Shown one piece after another: positions 26,498 to 35,916 of a DNA stretch of 64,000 bases; positions within the stretch are counted from its first letter, which is position 1; each line of letters starts with the position of its first letter. The notes under the pieces were generated by a model that saw only the letters and a program-made list of their open reading frames with translations, had not been told where the DNA came from and ran no database searches. Made by a program: the position numbers and the translations under genes. Origin of the DNA: JASSUD01 sp031963415 (GTDB lineage: Bacteria > Pseudomonadota > Gammaproteobacteria > Burkholderiales > Burkholderiaceae); contig JASSUI010000001.1 of the NCBI GenBank assembly GCA_031963415.1, forward strand, positions 1,674,001-1,738,000, written 5' to 3'.

Positions 26498-28219
26498 TTA
26501 TTTAGAGTCTTTTTTAGAGCCTTTGTTGAGGTTAGAAGGCAGGCTTGCTTTGACATTAAGCATTGCGCGATTAATTGCACCTGGATTGTGCGGTATTTTT
26601 CTTCTCTGAGAATCTGACAATCCCTCAGGCGCGTTCCAGCCGTAACTGCTGTTTTTTCCTTTGATTTTATTTATTGCGGAGCGCCCGACTTCTTTGAGCA
26701 ATTCTCTACCAGCCGATTTAGGCGTCGCGCCACTCTGTGCTCCTGTATCAGAAGGTGAAGATGCATCCTGTTCAGGAACAGTTGGCCCTATACCCGGTGC
26801 ACCAGTATCGACAGTTGCATCAGCTGCAGAAACAACAGATGGTTTTTCACCTTGCGTTTCTTCGTTTGACGATGCTCCACGAGGTGAACCTCCAGTCGAT
26901 GATCCTCTACTTGATGCCCTCACAGCAGCTGCTCCCCCATCTGATGCCCCCACACCTGATGCTCCCACATTCGATAATCCTTTATTGGATGTACTGCCTC
27001 CAGAGGAATTAGAGGCAGATTGCCCTTTTGCTAGGGATGCGGCGGCTCCGACAGCGGCAGCTCCGCCAGCGGCAGCACCTGCTACATTCTTCAGTTCGCT
27101 CCCTGCTTTTGCCAGACCCACTGCATTCTTGACGCCTTGTATTCCTGATATCCCTGTATTTGCTAGACCTTTGGCTGCGCCAGCCGCAGTTCCAACTGCA
27201 CTTGACGTTGCCGAAGTTATACTGTTAACCGAACTCTTCATGGCGCCAGCGGAAAAACCTATACCGCCACTCATCAGAGCGCTACCCATCTCAGGTGCCT
27301 TAAGTGCAAGAATAGCCTGCATTAAAACAACGGCAAGCAGCCTTAAAAGCGGCGTAAACTCAAAATCCTCGAGCTCAAGATTTTCTAATACATTATTTGT
27401 AAGGCCTAAAATCAATAATAAGACCAATAAGCGCATTCCTACACCTAACGCATACTGCAGGTATTTAGAAACATACTCACTAGTCCAACGTGAACTTCCT
27501 AATGCAAGGAGAAAAGCGCCAGCCGCTAATAAAATATAAGACTCAATATTCAGTGCGAGCAGTTGCAGGGCAATGACAACGCTAGAAATAAGAATACCGA
27601 TGGAGACGATTGCTGCGACCACATATTGGCCGAGGTGGGTGATGACGCCGATAAATCCTGTGGGGCGGGCAGCCCACATCGTGTCAATTAAATTTAGTCC
27701 GCGAGACATAACTGAGTCTGGGGTAATCTCCCTAGTCGAAGCTAAAGTCCGTTGGCCCACCTCCCTAAAAGTGTCGATGATCGTGGGAATCCACGAGGGA
27801 GCATATTGCAGCAACGCATAAAAAAAGCCGATGAACATGATCTTCTGGATCATCTCCGCTGCTAGGCTACTCAAATTATCTTTTTCTATCGCCCAGATCG
27901 CAGCTGCCCAGCAAATTTCTAGGACAGCTAACAGACGAAAAGTTGAGTTGGCCAGGCGTGAGATCGAGCCGAGCCAATCCCGTGATTGTAGCTCTGCTGT
28001 ACTTTGAATACCGTCAAATAAACTGAAACGATTTTCCTGCGCAAAAACCAAATCTGTGTTTAAGCAAAGTATCAGAGCACAGCAACAGCACGCACTTATC
28101 CAGAAAAAGCGTGAGCGTAAAAATTTCAGGCTGCTCGGTAATATGCTACGCTGCCACTGATTAGATATGGCCTTAAGTAATCCAGCATGTGCTTTAAAAT
28201 CTATCGCCACTTTTTTCAT
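26498..28219 (-). CDS. virB6: Type IV secretion protein VirB6/TrbL
   Basis: VirB6/TrbL is the polytopic inner-membrane channel component. It has 573 residues: an N-terminal hydrophobic segment near residues 35-60, then at least five membrane helices up to about residue 320 (for example VVAAIVSIGILISSVVIALQ). The C-terminal 230 residues are low-complexity, with Ala/Gly stretches (GAAAGGAAAVGAAASLAKG) and Ser/Gly repeats, ending in a basic tail. Such extended tails are common in TrbL. It starts 23 bases after virB4 stops; no room exists for a virB5/trbJ gene in between. Confidence 0.9.
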   Translation of the reverse strand: MKKVAIDFKAHAGLLKAISNQWQRSILPSSLKFLRSRFFWISACCCCALILCLNTDLVFAQENRFSLFDGIQSTAELQSRDWLGSISRLANSTFRLLAVLEICWAAAIWAIEKDNLSSLAAEMIQKIMFIGFFYALLQYAPSWIPTIIDTFREVGQRTLASTREITPDSVMSRGLNLIDTMWAARPTGFIGVITHLGQYVVAAIVSIGILISSVVIALQLLALNIESYILLAAGAFLLALGSSRWTSEYVSKYLQYALGVGMRLLVLLLILGLTNNVLENLELEDFEFTPLLRLLAVVLMQAILALKAPEMGSALMSGGIGFSAGAMKSSVNSITSATSSAVGTAAGAAKGLANTGISGIQGVKNAVGLAKAGSELKNVAGAAAGGAAAVGAAASLAKGQSASNSSGGSTSNKGLSNVGASGVGASDGGAAAVRASSRGSSTGGSPRGASSNEETQGEKPSVVSAADATVDTGAPGIGPTVPEQDASSPSDTGAQSGATPKSAGRELLKEVGRSAINKIKGKNSSYGWNAPEGLSDSQRRKIPHNPGAINRAMLNVKASLPSNLNKGSKKDSK

Positions 28220-28242
28220 ATCCTAACTTTGAGAGATCATTC

Positions 28243-30687
28243 TTAACTTTGCCAAACGTCGGCCCACTCATTTAACCCTCTGTGCCTAAGCCAATGCTCG
28301 GGCCAATTCTCATCAAACTTATCCATTAGTTGGCGCACCAATCGAATATCGTCCTGGCTACTTGCACCGATAAAGGACAATACAAATGGACCGAAGCCAA
28401 ACGAGAACAGGCGGCGACCGAGAGGTGATTTATAGTAATAATCGTGCTTGCTGACTGCATAAGTCAGGATGTCTATCTCCCGCTCATTTAGCCCAATTAA
28501 CTCGTAAGCTTCGCGCATCGATGGATCACGTGCCTCTGGGTTGGGTAAAAGGATTTTGGTTGGGCAGCTTGCCAAAATGGCGTCTCGAATGGGGCTTGCC
28601 ATCACATCGGTGAGTTCCTGGGTGGCCATCAATACCGCCGCATTTTTCTTACGCCAAGTTTTTAGCCATTCTCGAATTTTTTCTCTAAATAGCGGGTGAG
28701 AAAGCATCAGCCAGCACTCGTCTAATACCACCAGCGTGGGCCTGCCATCGAGTCGTTTTTCAATCTGACGAAATAGATACAGCAGCACAGGAACGAGATT
28801 CTTCTCGCCCAGGCTCATCACGTGTTCCATTTCAAAAACTTGGAAATAGTTGTCTTGCAGGCTATCTTCTTGCGCATCTAACAACATCCCCATTGGGCCA
28901 GCTAATGTGTAATGGGATAATGCTTCACGTAGCTCTGCGTCTTGTAGCTCAGAAACAAATTCAGTCAGCGTACGGTGCGGAGAGTTCACTAAACGCTTGA
29001 TGGCTTGGTAGACAATTTGTTGTATGGTGGGCGTGATGGTGATGCCTTGCAGTCCTGCCATCGTCAAGATCCACTCCGTTGCCCACGCTTGGTCGCTTGG
29101 AGTGTCGATTTCTTTTAGAGGGCAGAAAGCTAAGTCACTATCGTCTCCGCCAATATCGTAGTAATTTCCACCACATGCGTTAGCAAGAATGAAGGAAGAA
29201 TAGCCTTTGTCAAAAGCGAAGACCTGCGCTTGTGGATAGCGCAGATGTTGAGCTAGCATGAAACACAGTGCAGTCGATTTACCGCCGCCGGTTTTCCCAA
29301 GCATTAAGGTGTGACCGACATCTCCTACATGTAAACTCAGCCGAAACGGAGTACAGCCAGTCGTTGCTGCATATAGAAGAGGTGGGCTTTGCTCTGGGTA
29401 GAAAGGGCAAGGGTTGTATTGCTGACCACTCCAGACGGCAGTAATTGGGAGTAGATCTGCCAAATTCAGTGTATGCATTAGCGGGCGCCGAATATTCGGA
29501 TAGCTGTGGCCCGGAATCGACCCGAGATAGGCTTCAACAGCATTCACGTCTTCAATGCGCGCGCCAAATCCATAATTCAAGATCTGCTTGCGTACTTCAT
29601 TTGCCCGATCAGTCAGCAATCGGGCATCTTCATGCATCATCACGATGCACGAAGTGTAATAGCCAAACTTCACCATATTGCTCTCGCCTTCACCAATTGC
29701 GAGCTCAACATCCTGAGTCATTTCCACTGCATCGAGATCGACGGCACCACTTGCGGTATTAAATATTTGATCCTTTAGGCCGCGTTGCTTTTGTTGCCAG
29801 CGGCGTCTAATGCCATCTAATGCTTTGCGAGCTTGATAGGGGTCGAGAAAGATGAAGCGCGTAGACCAACGATATTCAAAATCAAATTTATCAAGGATAT
29901 GTAAAATGCCTGGATAGCTCTCTTGAGGAAAACCATCTAACGCAATGATCTTGATGTGCTTATCTCCTACTTTAGGCGCAAAGCCGCCGACGAAAGGATG
30001 GCAGCCAATCACCGCATCAAGATACATGGGTATCGTAGGCAAGCGTACTGGTCTTGAAATACCACTAATGCAATATTCGAGATGCGTTAATAAAGCATCG
30101 TTCACATAAGGGCGGCCCATCTCGTCTGTGCGAGGTATGCCGCGCAAACGCTGCATGGGTAGCAAATTACTCAATGCACTTTCAAAATCATCAATTTGTC
30201 GCCGAAAGTTTTTGATGATACGGTCAGTTAAATCACTTTTATGGTCCTGCTCTTGATGATCGTCATACATTAAATCGGCTATTTTCGCCGCCTGACGCAT
30301 GGGTGGCAGGTAGGTTAACGCTAATACATATTGGGTTTCAAAGTGGAATCCTTCTGCTTCATAGCTTTGTCGACGTTCTGCATCAATTAGCCAAGAAGTC
30401 TTATCAGGAAAAGAGCCCTGCTCTGGGTAGCTCTGAGATGGGCGGCGTATTGCATCGCAATTGAGCATCCAGCCATTCCCCATATTCAACAACGCGGTGT
30501 TCAGACGCGCTGAAATAGCGGCAAGTTCTGCATGCGTTGCGCTATCCATATCGTCGCCGCGATAACTCCATATCGCAGTGAGACTGCCATCTTTGTTTTG
30601 CAAAATGCCATCTTCAGGCAACATCGCAAAGTTCAATAGATCAGATAATGCACGCGCATTCGAGCGAAATTCTTTAAGTCCTAACAT
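28243..30687 (-). CDS. virB4: Type IV secretion ATPase VirB4/TrbE
   Basis: VirB4 is the conserved AAA+ ATPase that powers channel and pilus assembly. It has 814 residues, usual length. The N-terminal CagE/TrbE domain is followed by Walker A MLGKTGGGKSTALCFML, Walker B TLVVLDECWLMLSHP, and the motif VLMATQELTDVMASP. The C-terminus DENWPEHWLRHRGLNEWA is close to plasmid TrbE proteins. GAGGACC precedes the ATG. A 110-base gap with a 7-bp hairpin (30733-30784) separates it from virB3. Confidence 0.95.
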   Translation of the reverse strand: MLGLKEFRSNARALSDLLNFAMLPEDGILQNKDGSLTAIWSYRGDDMDSATHAELAAISARLNTALLNMGNGWMLNCDAIRRPSQSYPEQGSFPDKTSWLIDAERRQSYEAEGFHFETQYVLALTYLPPMRQAAKIADLMYDDHQEQDHKSDLTDRIIKNFRRQIDDFESALSNLLPMQRLRGIPRTDEMGRPYVNDALLTHLEYCISGISRPVRLPTIPMYLDAVIGCHPFVGGFAPKVGDKHIKIIALDGFPQESYPGILHILDKFDFEYRWSTRFIFLDPYQARKALDGIRRRWQQKQRGLKDQIFNTASGAVDLDAVEMTQDVELAIGEGESNMVKFGYYTSCIVMMHEDARLLTDRANEVRKQILNYGFGARIEDVNAVEAYLGSIPGHSYPNIRRPLMHTLNLADLLPITAVWSGQQYNPCPFYPEQSPPLLYAATTGCTPFRLSLHVGDVGHTLMLGKTGGGKSTALCFMLAQHLRYPQAQVFAFDKGYSSFILANACGGNYYDIGGDDSDLAFCPLKEIDTPSDQAWATEWILTMAGLQGITITPTIQQIVYQAIKRLVNSPHRTLTEFVSELQDAELREALSHYTLAGPMGMLLDAQEDSLQDNYFQVFEMEHVMSLGEKNLVPVLLYLFRQIEKRLDGRPTLVVLDECWLMLSHPLFREKIREWLKTWRKKNAAVLMATQELTDVMASPIRDAILASCPTKILLPNPEARDPSMREAYELIGLNEREIDILTYAVSKHDYYYKSPLGRRLFSFGFGPFVLSFIGASSQDDIRLVRQLMDKFDENWPEHWLRHRGLNEWADVWQS

Positions 30688-30797
30688 GGTCCTCTACACA
30701 TGACCTTTTATTTTTTTAGACAGGTTTGTAGAACGCTAGTGCTGTGCTGTTGGTGCGAGTCGTCGCGCTAGCGTCGTACAGTTTTTTTTAGTTTTAT

Positions 30798-31106
30798 TTA
30801 CGATTTTTTAATCGGCGGTAAAGTCGCATAAATGCCGCCTTTGGCAGGATAAAAAGGGCGATACATAATGTGCCGCTGATATATCCTACTCATCTGTGGA
30901 TCAACCTTTGCGATTTGCGCTAGAAACCAAAAGGAAACGCTCCAAAATCCAACGCCAAGTCCGATTGAAAACACGGATAAGCTGCCACTAAAAATAATAA
31001 TGGCGGTTAGCACCCCACTGGCAAGTACTAAACTACGCTCGGCTCCCAATAAGAGGTGAGGGCGATTTAACGAGCGATGAATTGGAATTCTGCGAGGACC
31101 ATCCAT
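30798..31106 (-). CDS. virB3: Type IV secretion protein VirB3/TrbD
   Basis: VirB3 is a small inner-membrane partner of VirB4. It has 102 residues: the family N-terminus GPRRIPIHRSLNRPHLLLG, a pair of membrane helices (residues about 27-65), and the conserved C-terminal KVDPQMSRIYQRHIMYRPFY. It lies between virB2 and virB4 as in all P-type systems. Confidence 0.92.
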   Translation of the reverse strand: MDGPRRIPIHRSLNRPHLLLGAERSLVLASGVLTAIIIFSGSLSVFSIGLGVGFWSVSFWFLAQIAKVDPQMSRIYQRHIMYRPFYPAKGGIYATLPPIKKS

Positions 31107-31122
31107 AGTGCTTATCTTGCTC

Positions 31123-31455
31123 TTAAGAAGCGGCTTGTGGGAAAAGATCGACGAAGCTTTGGGCCACCAGTAAAACAGCTAAAGCCAGCACAATCATAAG
31201 AATACGCTTTGTAAAATCCCCTAACTCTCCACCAAAAGCGAGCATACCTCCTGCAGCCGCCAGCGCGACCACACCAATAGCTCTCGCTACAGGGCCAGTT
31301 AATGAGTTTTTTATTGTTTGCAAGGGAGTGTCCCAAGGGAGCGGGCCGGCGGCGCCTTGCGCCCAAGCTAGATCGGTTGCCATTAAAAGAAGTATGGCTA
31401 ATCCAAGCCAAATACACTGCATTTTTAGATTGGGGAAATTGGCTTTAGTTAACAT
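31123..31455 (-). CDS. virB2: Type IV pilin VirB2/TrbC
   Basis: VirB2 is the major pilin subunit that lines the conjugative pilus. It has 110 residues: a long signal peptide (cleavage near AWA-QG, residue about 32) and two hydrophobic helices, ARAIGVVALAAAGGMLAFGG and ILMIVLALAVLLVAQSFVDL, separated by a short polar loop, the normal pilin layout. AAGGAAAA lies just upstream of the ATG. Only one pilin gene is present. Confidence 0.9.
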   Translation of the reverse strand: MLTKANFPNLKMQCIWLGLAILLLMATDLAWAQGAAGPLPWDTPLQTIKNSLTGPVARAIGVVALAAAGGMLAFGGELGDFTKRILMIVLALAVLLVAQSFVDLFPQAAS

Positions 31456-31466
31456 TTTTTTTCCTT

Positions 31467-32525
31467 CTATTTCTCGGTACTCGAGTTCTCAGCGCATTGA
31501 AATTCATTTTGCTGATACCCAACGATTTGTAAAACTTCACTGACACGCCGGCCTGGTGCGTCAGCAGTGCGCTCGATGAATAAAACTAAATCGATCGCTT
31601 CTGCAATCATTCCGCCTACCGTTTCCTCCGATAGATTGTTTGCTTCCGGCGCTTCGTATATCAATTGACGTAAACGTGTTAGCCCTGCCATGGCAGAGTT
31701 CGCGTGAATCGTTGCAACGCCGCCAGGGTGGCCTGTATTCCAGCTCTTCAGGAGAGTTAATGCTTCGCCTCCCCGTACCTCTCCAACCACAATCCGATCA
31801 GGGCGTAAGCGCATCGTTGCGCGTAAAAGTCGCTGCATGCTGACCGCTTCACTTGCCCTTAATAAGACATGATTGGGTATGTTTAATTGCAACTCCATCG
31901 TGTCTTCGATCGCGACTAATCGATCTGTACCTGCTAATGCAGATATCTCAGCGAGAATGGCATTCGCAAGTGTTGTCTTACCGCTTCCGGTACCGCCGAC
32001 AATCAAAATATTCTTACGCTGGCAAATCGCTGCACGAATCGCGTCGATTGCCTGTGTGTACTGTCGCAAAGTGGCGGGCTTATTCCGTTTATTAGAGCGA
32101 GGATCTCTTCCATTGTTAAAAGAGCCCAATACGCCGGTCTCACTGTATTTATCTAGTGTAAAAATTTGACTCGCTTTCTTACGAATCGTGAAAGTGGGAG
32201 CGCGTACAACAGGGGCGATCAAACCCTCCAAACGCGAACCGTCTAAGGGAAACTCTCCTTCCAAAATCGGCGTTTCATAAGTAATCGACGCATTCAACAT
32301 ACTGGCGCAAGTCGCAAGTAAGCTCTCAGCATTAGCCGCAGACATCGTAGCGCCAGTGAAATGCATGCCTTCGCCCATCACGTCTAGCCAGATACGGCCA
32401 TCTGGGTTGAGCATGATTTCTACCACCTTAGGGTTAGCTAACGCGGAGAGCACGGTCTCGCCACACTCTCGAGAGAGCTTATCTTCAAGACGTTTTCTTA
32501 GAATTTCTCGCTGACTGTCTGCCAT
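31467..32525 (-). CDS. virB11: Type IV secretion ATPase VirB11/TrbB
   Basis: VirB11 is a cytoplasmic hexameric ATPase that switches the machine between pilus building and substrate transfer. It has 352 residues: an N-terminal domain with MLNPDGRIWLDVMGEGM, Walker A VGGTGSGKTTLANAIL, the Asp box (AIEDTMELQL), Walker B/His box MRLRPDRIVVGEVRGGEAL and GHPGGVATIHANS. It is the first gene of the cluster, the TrbB position, so the operon promoter should be in the 435 bases before 32525. That stretch holds no other gene; its right half is very AT-rich. Confidence 0.95.
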   Translation of the reverse strand: MADSQREILRKRLEDKLSRECGETVLSALANPKVVEIMLNPDGRIWLDVMGEGMHFTGATMSAANAESLLATCASMLNASITYETPILEGEFPLDGSRLEGLIAPVVRAPTFTIRKKASQIFTLDKYSETGVLGSFNNGRDPRSNKRNKPATLRQYTQAIDAIRAAICQRKNILIVGGTGSGKTTLANAILAEISALAGTDRLVAIEDTMELQLNIPNHVLLRASEAVSMQRLLRATMRLRPDRIVVGEVRGGEALTLLKSWNTGHPGGVATIHANSAMAGLTRLRQLIYEAPEANNLSEETVGGMIAEAIDLVLFIERTADAPGRRVSEVLQIVGYQQNEFQCAENSSTEK

Positions 32526-32960
32526 TTGCGACCAGCGCCCCTTTTGCTTGTGATGGTTTATCCGTCGAAAACGAAGCGTAGGGTTTCCGGGCGGTTCGAG
32601 CTATTCTCTATTGCCTTATTTTGGGGGCAGAAGTGTCTTCAGATGCTGGCCAGAGCTGGTTGAGGAGGAGAGGATAGCTTTGGGGTTATCGCTTTTGGTA
32701 TCCAGGCCATGTTTCTCATTGCGAAGCTTTATTTCGTCTCCTTAGGTATTTGCAACCTGCCATTTTTGTAAAATAAATATCATTAATAAAATATTGATTA
32801 ATTGAGTTATTTATTTTTTAAATAATGATTTTTTATTTTTTTGTGTTTTTATGCTGTCTTATGTGATGGTGAGGTTGTTTATGATTTTGATGTATAGGTT
32901 ATTTATTAATAATATTAAATTTTGCTAATGGCATAAAAAATCTATTTCATGTGAATAATT

Positions 32961-35438
32961 ATGAAAATATTTGGTGTTGAGGTGACAATAGGGTCTATTT
33001 TTAAGAGGCCGAAGAAGTCGCCGCGAGTGGCTGGAAGCGAGGCGACAAACAACACAGTTAATACAGGGAATATAGATTTAAATATAAAAACTGGAAGGCA
33101 TGATTTTATTAGAGAGAGCCCTATTTCTGAGGTAGAGGCGAGAAGCCGCTCAGCAATTCAACGCCCTGAGGAAGAAGTAAATGTGAATCATATGGCAGAG
33201 GAGATATTAAACAGAGTGAGAAACGGTTCCGTGTCTTTACCTGAGGTATTGGGGAATAGAAATTTAATACGTCAAGCCGGAGAGGCTGCTGTTAATAGGC
33301 GTAATAGAATTACTCCTGTGGGAGAGACGAGAAGCCGTGCAGCAATTCAACACCCTGAAGTAGAAGCAAATGACGGGCCAGAGAATAAAGTTCCAGGTAT
33401 ATTAAATAAGGGGGAAAGCAATTCCATATCTTCAACGGATGCATTGAAAGAAAGAAATGCAGAAATCATTAATTCCATGAGGCAAGATGGTGTGTCATTT
33501 GAAGATATATTTATCTATGCAGTGAAATTAGGAAAATTTGATCTTGCTAATAATCTTCTGGACGAGAAAAAGGTTGGCATTAATAATAAAAATGATAAGG
33601 GGCAGAATTTATTATTTCGCTTTATAGCAGATCCAAGCTCGGTTCTCGACACGAAAGCGTTGGATTATTTTAAAGAAAAAGGTGCAGACTTTAATGCTAA
33701 AGATGAAAGAGGTAATCCTATTCTGCATTACTTAATAAAAAATCATCAGCCTGGCTCTGGACTAGGAGTGAAAGCATATAAATTATTAGAAAAGGACTAC
33801 GTTGATCCCGACGTTAAAGAAGCTCTAGGGTTTGATGCTTTAGACTTACTAAGCGGATATCCTCAAATGACACAAGAAATTCCAGGACTGGCAGGGCGGC
33901 TGCTCAAATACTCCCCTCGTACATTAAATTATGCAGTAACAAAACGCCCATCATTGATAACTCTTTTGTTGGAAGAGGGTCAATGCTCAATAGAAGAAGT
34001 ACTCGGGCATATGGTTCGCGAACAGAGGTTTCTGTCTGCCGAAGATTATATATATAAAGGTGACCCTAGCCGTGAAATTTCTATCGAACATCCAGATGGA
34101 AATTTTTATAAAACAACCCCTTTATATGAAGCCGCAAGGTATGGGGACAAATCAATAACAGAACTGTTTTTAACAAGAGTAGGGAACAACGACGTTATAG
34201 AAACTGCCATAAATATCGCGGTCGATAATAAAAATTTAGATGCATTAAGGCCCTTATTAAAATATAAATACAATATTGGTTACTTAGAGGAAGCAGTAGA
34301 AGCAAGTCAATCAGACGTCATAGATTTAATGATAAAGGCAGGAGAGCCTATCGAAAATATATTAGTCAGCGCAGCGCGACAAGGGAAACTTGATCTTATT
34401 AAATCTCTTCAGGGCGGAGAAAGGCTGGATATGAATGTGAAAGATAAGGACGGGCAGACTCTTCTTTATCACTTTGTAGCAAAGGCTGGTCCAGAAATAG
34501 ACGAAAGCGTTTTGGATAATCTTTTAAATGAAGGCGCAGATATTAAGAGTCTAGACAATAATGGTCGCACGATTTTGCACGCTGCAGCTAAAAATATAGG
34601 AAATAATATAAAAAATGGCCTGTTTAAACGCCTTCAGAAAGAAGGTTTAGATATTAATAAGCAAGATAAGAGTGGGCTAACGGCTGCTACTTATTCCTTG
34701 TGTCACATACTTTCTGTCGGAGAAGAGCTAGAGAGATGTATAAATTTTCTCATAGAAGGAGGAGCGGAGCTTAATTGTAAAAATGAAAATGACATTGGTA
34801 AAGGTAATACTATTTTGCATTATTTCGTAGAAAATATAACTGGTTTTGCAGCTTCTAATATTAAATTTTTATTAACAAAAGGATATGTGGATCCCAGCAT
34901 TCCGAATGCACAAAAACAAACGGCTTTAGACCTATTATGCAAAAATAAAATGGCACATTCTGCAACAGAAATAGTAACTGATTTACTCTTCCACACTCCT
35001 GGAGTACCTAAAATGGATCAAGCGGTAGAGGACGGCAATGAAGAATTGGTATCTCTTATGAAATTGGCGGGGGCAACACCCGAAAAACTTCGCGCAGCCA
35101 TGCGTGGAGGGAAAAAAGAGGGAGTAGAAATATATGCACATTTTTGCGATCTTGATCAGAAATTTACGCTCAAGGGGGCGGATGGATGCCCTCGAGTAAT
35201 GACGGCTTTACATCTAGCTGTCAGGAGTAAGAGACCGGATATGGTAGAGTTGATTCTAAGCAAAGGCGTGAACTTAGACGCTTGTGACAATCAGGGTCGA
35301 ACTGCTGTAATGCTAGCAAATAGTATGAGGTTGCCAAATATTGCCAAAATTATAGTTAAAAAAAGCTGTGAACTTGCACAAAGCCGTAGAATCCCGTCCG
35401 CCTCACCGAGTTCTACGTCCGCGCGAAGACGAGCATAA
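32961..35438 (+). CDS. Ankyrin-repeat protein, candidate effector
   Basis: This 825-residue, AT-rich gene has at least five recognisable ankyrin-type units: NAKDERGNPILHYLIKNH near residue 250, TPLYEAARYGDKSITELFL near 390, SLDNNGRTILHAAAKNI near 530, GNTILHYFVENI near 620 and TALHLAVRSKRPDMVELIL near 755. The N-terminus holds a duplicated motif (ARSRSAIQRPEEE at about 58 and TRSRAAIQHPEVE at about 120). The last 20 residues are Ser/Pro/Arg-rich and end ARRRA. It has no signal peptide. Ankyrin proteins of endosymbionts are often delivered to the host; export by the adjacent type IV system is only an inference. Base use differs sharply from the housekeeping genes. Confidence 0.8.
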   Translation: MKIFGVEVTIGSIFKRPKKSPRVAGSEATNNTVNTGNIDLNIKTGRHDFIRESPISEVEARSRSAIQRPEEEVNVNHMAEEILNRVRNGSVSLPEVLGNRNLIRQAGEAAVNRRNRITPVGETRSRAAIQHPEVEANDGPENKVPGILNKGESNSISSTDALKERNAEIINSMRQDGVSFEDIFIYAVKLGKFDLANNLLDEKKVGINNKNDKGQNLLFRFIADPSSVLDTKALDYFKEKGADFNAKDERGNPILHYLIKNHQPGSGLGVKAYKLLEKDYVDPDVKEALGFDALDLLSGYPQMTQEIPGLAGRLLKYSPRTLNYAVTKRPSLITLLLEEGQCSIEEVLGHMVREQRFLSAEDYIYKGDPSREISIEHPDGNFYKTTPLYEAARYGDKSITELFLTRVGNNDVIETAINIAVDNKNLDALRPLLKYKYNIGYLEEAVEASQSDVIDLMIKAGEPIENILVSAARQGKLDLIKSLQGGERLDMNVKDKDGQTLLYHFVAKAGPEIDESVLDNLLNEGADIKSLDNNGRTILHAAAKNIGNNIKNGLFKRLQKEGLDINKQDKSGLTAATYSLCHILSVGEELERCINFLIEGGAELNCKNENDIGKGNTILHYFVENITGFAASNIKFLLTKGYVDPSIPNAQKQTALDLLCKNKMAHSATEIVTDLLFHTPGVPKMDQAVEDGNEELVSLMKLAGATPEKLRAAMRGGKKEGVEIYAHFCDLDQKFTLKGADGCPRVMTALHLAVRSKRPDMVELILSKGVNLDACDNQGRTAVMLANSMRLPNIAKIIVKKSCELAQSRRIPSASPSSTSARRRA

Positions 35439-35697
35439 ATATTGCTCGGAACATATTATTAACTCCGTAGAAGGAACAACAGGAGGCTCTGTTCACACAG
35501 ATACTGCTCTTCTGGATCATTATTTATGACAGGCTCGGTTCTGCCTTCCCTTTCCCTGTTTATTATCATTTATGAAGGCTTTTCTCAGCCTCCCGCCTTT
35601 ATAGCGCGGAGCTTATAAGCTTATTCAAAAGTGGCAATTCAGCCTTTCTGCTTTCTTCTGAGGTTGCCCTTATTAAACGCATCCCATAGTTGACTAA

Positions 35698-35904
35698 TTA
35701 GGCCGCCTGATGTTGTTGAGAGGCGAGCCAGTTTTTTTCAAAGGTCATAGGACTCACATAATTGAGGGTGGAGTGTAGACGGTAGGCATTGTAAAAGCCA
35801 ATCCAAGCCATGATTTCATCCATTGCTTCGTGTTGAGTCGCGAAGGTTTTGCCATACAAGCGGCCTACTTTGAGTGAGGCCCACAGGCTTTCGGTTGGCG
35901 CATT
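35698..35904 (-). pseudogene. 3' end of the disrupted IS3 orfB transposase
   Basis: This frame reads NAPTESLWASLKVGRLYGK and then FYNAYRLHSTLNYVSPMTFE before a TAA stop, the normal C-terminus of IS3 rve-type transposases, including the last catalytic Glu (NAPTES). It joins in frame to the CWD that ends the 5' part at 37179, so the two halves were one gene before the IS110 insertion. Confidence 0.85.
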
Positions 35905-35916
35905 GACGCTCCTATG

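Noticed and set aside
26661..27539. 292-codon plus-strand frame opposite virB6
   Set aside because: It is the complement of the low-complexity Ala/Gly/Ser tail of VirB6 and has Ala/Pro-rich nonsense composition.
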